Notes under the pieces: model-generated | Database searches by the model: none | What the model was told of the DNA's origin: nothing | What the model saw: the letters and a program-made list of their open reading frames with translations, nothing else | Program-made: the position numbers and the translations under genes | Part shown: in pieces, positions 7,950-10,000 of the stretch | Layout: the number at the start of each line of letters is the position of its first letter | Numbering within the stretch: the stretch's first letter is position 1 | Assembly (NCBI GenBank): GCA_020217115.1 | Contig: JAIWOA010000006.1 | Coordinates: 1 to 10,000, forward strand | DNA length: 10,000 nucleotides | From: Calditerrivibrio sp. | GTDB taxonomy: Bacteria; Chrysiogenota; Deferribacteres; Deferribacterales; Calditerrivibrionaceae | Direction of reading: 5' to 3'

Positions 7950-7978
7950 AATTTAAGAAGTTTTTATAATATTGTCAA
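7950..7978 (-). promoter_or_regulatory. Candidate promoter for the tig-clpP-clpX-lon-rpsU unit
   Basis: On the minus strand a perfect -35 box TTGACA lies at 7978-7973. At a spacing of 16 to 17 bases it is followed by TTAAAT or TAAATT (7956-7950), each matching the -10 consensus at four of six positions. Transcription would start near 7943 and give a leader of about 60 bases. A second, perfect TATAAT occurs at 7914-7909 but lacks a recognisable -35 box. No CIRCE-type heat-shock operator is visible here. Confidence 0.5.
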
Positions 7979-8059
7979 GAAATTTCTAAATAGATTATCT
8001 GCGAACAAACAAAAAGGGATCTGGTATGATAATTTGAAAATATAAAATAGAAAAAATAA

Positions 8060-8140
8060 TGCGAGTGAAGGGACTCGAACCCCCACGCTTGCGGCACTAG
8101 ATCCTAAGTCTAGCGCGTCTACCAATTCCGCCACACTCGC
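8060..8140 (-). tRNA. tRNA-Leu (anticodon UAG)
   Basis: The minus strand folds into a cloverleaf. The acceptor GCGAGTG pairs with CACTCGC, the anticodon stem CTAGA/TCTAG encloses the loop CTTAGGA with anticodon TAG, and there is a longer class II variable region as expected for leucine. The T arm contains GTTCGAGT. The discriminator base is A (8060), as in most leucine tRNAs. The 3' CCA is not encoded and must be added by CCA-adding enzyme. It is the last tRNA before tig and is followed by a T-rich stretch. Confidence 0.97.
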
Positions 8141-8155
8141 TAAAAAAACAAAAAG

Positions 8156-8229
8156 GGTGAGCGACGGGGATCGAACCCGCGACAACAGGAGCCACAATCC
8201 TGTACTCTACCAGCTGAGCTACGCCCACC
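8156..8229 (-). tRNA. tRNA-His (anticodon GUG)
   Basis: The acceptor GTGGGCG pairs with CGCTCAC with one G-U pair. The extra G at -1 (8229) faces C73 (8156), the hallmark of bacterial tRNA-His. The anticodon stem CAGGA/TCCTG closes the loop TTGTGGC with anticodon GTG. The D arm GCTCAGCTGGTAGAG and the T loop TTCGATC are standard. No CCA is encoded. It is 15 bases from tRNA-Leu, so co-transcription is likely. Confidence 0.97.
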
Positions 8230-8245
8230 ATGAAAATTTAGAAAA

Positions 8246-8319
<74 letters not shown>

Positions 8320-8331
8320 CTTGAGCTGATC

Positions 8332-8360
8332 TTTTTAATACAGTTTTCTTTAAATGTCAA
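8332..8360 (-). promoter_or_regulatory. Candidate promoter of the tRNA cluster
   Basis: A perfect -35 box TTGACA lies at 8360-8355 on the minus strand, 36 bases before tRNA-Arg. The -10 element is less clear. TAAAAA at 8337-8332 has 17-base spacing and four matches, and TATTAA at 8340-8335 looks better but is only 14 bases away. Transcription would begin about 5-10 bases before the tRNA. The TTGACA is embedded in a degenerate copy of the repeat found further upstream. Confidence 0.5.
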
Positions 8361-8381
8361 TATACAATTTTTATGTTGTGG

Positions 8382-8442
8382 TTACTATTTTAAAATGTCA
8401 CACATAATTACTAATTTAGAATGTCACAGAATAATTACTATA
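8382..8442. repeat. Tandem direct repeat, two 26-27 bp units plus a partial third
   Basis: Unit 1 (8382-8407) and unit 2 (8408-8434) share 23 positions and differ by two substitutions and a C to GA change. Each starts with TTACTA and contains AATGTCACA. A third TTACTATA starts at 8435. A diverged relative, TTTAAATGTCAATA, is at 8350-8363 over the tRNA promoter. Two roles fit: an operator array for a regulator of the divergent genes, or the remaining end of an insertion sequence whose ends carry repeated transposase sites. No transposase is present in the window. Confidence 0.75.
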
Positions 8443-8449
8443 AAAAAAT

Positions 8450-8481
8450 AATATTTTTCTTTAAAAAATAAGAAAAATATT
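8450..8481. repeat. Perfect 12-bp AT-rich inverted repeat upstream of the kinase gene
   Basis: AATATTTTTCTT (8450-8461) and AAGAAAAATATT (8470-8481) are perfectly complementary, with an 8-base spacer. The centre lies about 29 bases before the kinase start codon, and a possible -10 box begins just after the right arm. With a single G-C pair, an RNA hairpin would be weak, so a protein binding site at the promoter seems more likely than a terminator. Confidence 0.6.
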
Positions 8482-8488
8482 GTATCAT
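8460..8488 (+). promoter_or_regulatory. Possible promoter of the sensor kinase gene
   Basis: TATCAT at 8483-8488 matches the -10 consensus at five of six positions. The sequence 17 bases further upstream is TTTAAA (8460-8465), a poor -35 box that lies in the spacer of the inverted repeat. The predicted start site falls on or next to the ATG at 8495, so the transcript would be leaderless. The weak -35 box suggests dependence on an activator or a chance match. Confidence 0.35.
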
Positions 8489-8494
8489 TAGTCT

Positions 8495-10000
8495 ATGAAA
8501 AAGATAACATCCATATCCTATGATGATATTTTAAGCCTTCTGGAATCAAGTGAGATAGGGGCATGGGTCTGGGATCCAACAACAGGGAATGCTGAATGGT
8601 CTGATCATGCTTACAGAATGCTTGGCTACGAGCCATTTTCCTTTGAAGTAAACTATAAAGTATGGGCATCCCTTGTTCATCCAGAAGATTATGAAGCTGT
8701 TTCTGCCTCAATATTTAAACAAATCGAAGAAAAAGACTCTTTTTCAGTAGAATTTAGACTAAGATGCAAAGATGGTTCCTACAAATGGATAAATGGAAGA
8801 GGCAAATGCATACTTAGGGGTGAAAACAATCAAATTTTAAAAGTGGTGGGTACACACACAGATATCTCAGAAAAGAAATCTGCGGAATTAATTATTCAAG
8901 ACCATTTAAGGCTTTTGAAGGAAGCAGAGACTATTTCCCATATAGGTTCCTGGGAGCTGGATATTGTAAACAACAAACTTTACTGGTCAGATGAAATATT
9001 CAATATCTTTGAAATAGATAAAGATCGATTTAAAGCTTCATACGATTATTTCTTATCAATCATTCATCCTGATGATAGGGATATGGTAGACAAAAAATAT
9101 TCAGAATCTGTAAAGAATAAAACACCATACTATGCAGAGCACAGGCTTTTGATGCCAGACAATAGAGTAAAATATGTGATAGAACGGGGTAAAACGTTCT
9201 ATGATATGGATGGCAATCCAATCAGATCTGTGGGTACTGTACAGGATATAACTGAAAAGGTATTATTGGAACAGCAGGTCATAAAGCAGGAAAATATATT
9301 TAAAGCAATATTTGATAATTCCAGTGTTGGGATAGTTTTTGGAGGGATGAAAGGGAATATAATCATTGTTAATAAATATTTTTGTAATTTATTGGGATAC
9401 TCTATGGATGAAATAATAGGTAAATATATAAGTGACATAACTTTCAAGCATGATTTTGAAAAGGAGGCCCCCCTATTTAAAAAACTGATAGCAGGTAAAA
9501 TAAAAGATTACAGGATGGAAAAAAGATACTACACAAAAAGTGGTGATATGGTCTGGGTAGATGTAAGTGTCTCTGCATTGAAAGATTCCGATGGAAATAT
9601 CTCCAACTTAGTGGGTGTAGTAGTAAATATAACAGACAAAAAACTTGCAGAGACAGAGCTGATTGTGGCTAAGGAATTGGCAGACAAAGCAAATGAACAC
9701 AAATCTATGTTCCTTGCAAACATTTCCCATGAAATAAGAACTCCCCTTAATGGAATAGTAGGTATTTCACAAATACTTCTCTCAGAAAAATTGCCACCAC
9801 ATATCGAAGAGTATATAAAACATTTAAACTATGCTTCTAAAAACTTTCTATCTTTAATAAATGATATTCTTGATTTCTCAAAAATAGAATCTGGAGAATT
9901 TAATCTTACAGAAGAAGAGTTTTCAATAAAAGATCTGATAGAAGAATCGGTAAAAATCTTTTCTTACCAGATAAGGGAAAAAAATCTTGAAATAGGTGTT
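8495..10000 (+). CDS. Soluble multi-PAS sensor histidine kinase, 3' end beyond the window
   Basis: The frame is open from ATG 8495 to the right edge (502 codons seen). Three PAS/PAC modules are visible at about 10-127, 138-256 and 266-384. Each ends in a PAC-type strand with a T/N-D-I/IT pattern (GTHTDISEKK, GTVQDITEK, VVVNITDKK). The first two have the W-x-x-LVHPED and IIHPDDR features of the PAS_3 subfamily. A short coiled coil leads to the dimerisation/phosphoacceptor domain with the H-box FLANISHEIRTPLNG, where His412 is the phosphorylated residue. The LINDILDFSKIESG segment follows at about 454-467. The ATPase domain, and any receiver domain, lie outside the window. No signal peptide or membrane segment is visible, so it should sense a cytoplasmic or diffusible cue; the ligand or cofactor cannot be read from sequence. 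An in-frame TAG at 8489-8491 forces this start, although no Shine-Dalgarno sequence is present. Confidence 0.93.
   Translation, partial: MKKITSISYDDILSLLESSEIGAWVWDPTTGNAEWSDHAYRMLGYEPFSFEVNYKVWASLVHPEDYEAVSASIFKQIEEKDSFSVEFRLRCKDGSYKWINGRGKCILRGENNQILKVVGTHTDISEKKSAELIIQDHLRLLKEAETISHIGSWELDIVNNKLYWSDEIFNIFEIDKDRFKASYDYFLSIIHPDDRDMVDKKYSESVKNKTPYYAEHRLLMPDNRVKYVIERGKTFYDMDGNPIRSVGTVQDITEKVLLEQQVIKQENIFKAIFDNSSVGIVFGGMKGNIIIVNKYFCNLLGYSMDEIIGKYISDITFKHDFEKEAPLFKKLIAGKIKDYRMEKRYYTKSGDMVWVDVSVSALKDSDGNISNLVGVVVNITDKKLAETELIVAKELADKANEHKSMFLANISHEIRTPLNGIVGISQILLSEKLPPHIEEYIKHLNYASKNFLSLINDILDFSKIESGEFNLTEEEFSIKDLIEESVKIFSYQIREKNLEIGV

Noticed and set aside
7964..8197. Minus-strand open frame of 77 codons
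   Set aside because: It runs through tRNA-Leu and into tRNA-His. Its peptide (VAELVDALDLGS, then VRVPSLAL) is the familiar false translation of a tRNA gene.
8382..8442. CRISPR array
   Set aside because: The units are adjacent without unique spacers, there are only two full copies, and no cas genes are visible.
8493..8711. Minus-strand open frame opposite the kinase start
   Set aside because: It lies wholly antisense to the PAS1 coding region, has no recognisable family and no ribosome binding site.
9199..9723. Two minus-strand open frames inside the kinase gene
   Set aside because: Both are antisense shadows of conserved PAS and linker codons, with low-complexity peptides.

Overview
The window is AT-rich bacterial DNA dominated by a protein-quality-control gene block on the minus strand. 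Read in the direction of transcription (right to left), the order is tRNA-Arg(UCU), tRNA-His(GUG), tRNA-Leu(UAG), tig, clpP, clpX, lon, rpsU. After the rpsU terminator comes a second minus-strand unit: a GspF-type inner-membrane assembly protein, a GspG-like pseudopilin, and the 5' part of an exported protein that runs off the left edge. On the plus strand at the right end, a multi-PAS histidine kinase diverges from the tRNA cluster and runs off the right edge. The low GC content, the tRNA-tig-clpP-clpX-lon arrangement and the type IV pilus/type II secretion genes would fit a Deferribacterota-like or deltaproteobacterial-like anaerobe (for example a Calditerrivibrio relative). That placement is an inference from gene content and was not tested by a search.

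Layout: 1-367 exported protein of unknown function (partial, minus); 437-772 pseudopilin; 772-1992 gspF homologue, overlapping the pseudopilin by one base; 1998-2026 likely promoter of that pair; 2041-2070 rpsU terminator; 2085-2303 rpsU with a TTG start; 2322-4622 lon; 4631-5890 clpX; 5927-6514 clpP; 6538-7881 tig; about 7885-8059 tig leader and promoter; 8060-8319 three tRNAs; 8320-8494 divergent regulatory region with direct repeats and an AT-rich inverted repeat; 8495 to the right edge, sensor kinase. No gene-free stretch exceeds 300 bases.

Functionally, trigger factor folds nascent chains at the ribosome exit, ClpXP and Lon degrade damaged or tagged proteins, and bS21 is a small-subunit ribosomal protein, so the central block couples protein synthesis, folding and turnover. 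Gaps inside tig-clpP-clpX-lon-rpsU are only 8 to 36 bases and each contains a ribosome binding site, which supports one transcript ending at the hairpin downstream of rpsU. The gspF/pseudopilin pair is a separate unit, probably part of a type IV pilus-like or type II secretion-like machine.

Most of the window is ordinary housekeeping DNA, and I did not find a clearly new system. The points most worth a second look are the unknown exported protein beside the pseudopilin pair, two genes (gspF homologue and sensor kinase) that look leaderless, and the tandem direct repeats between the tRNA operon and the kinase.
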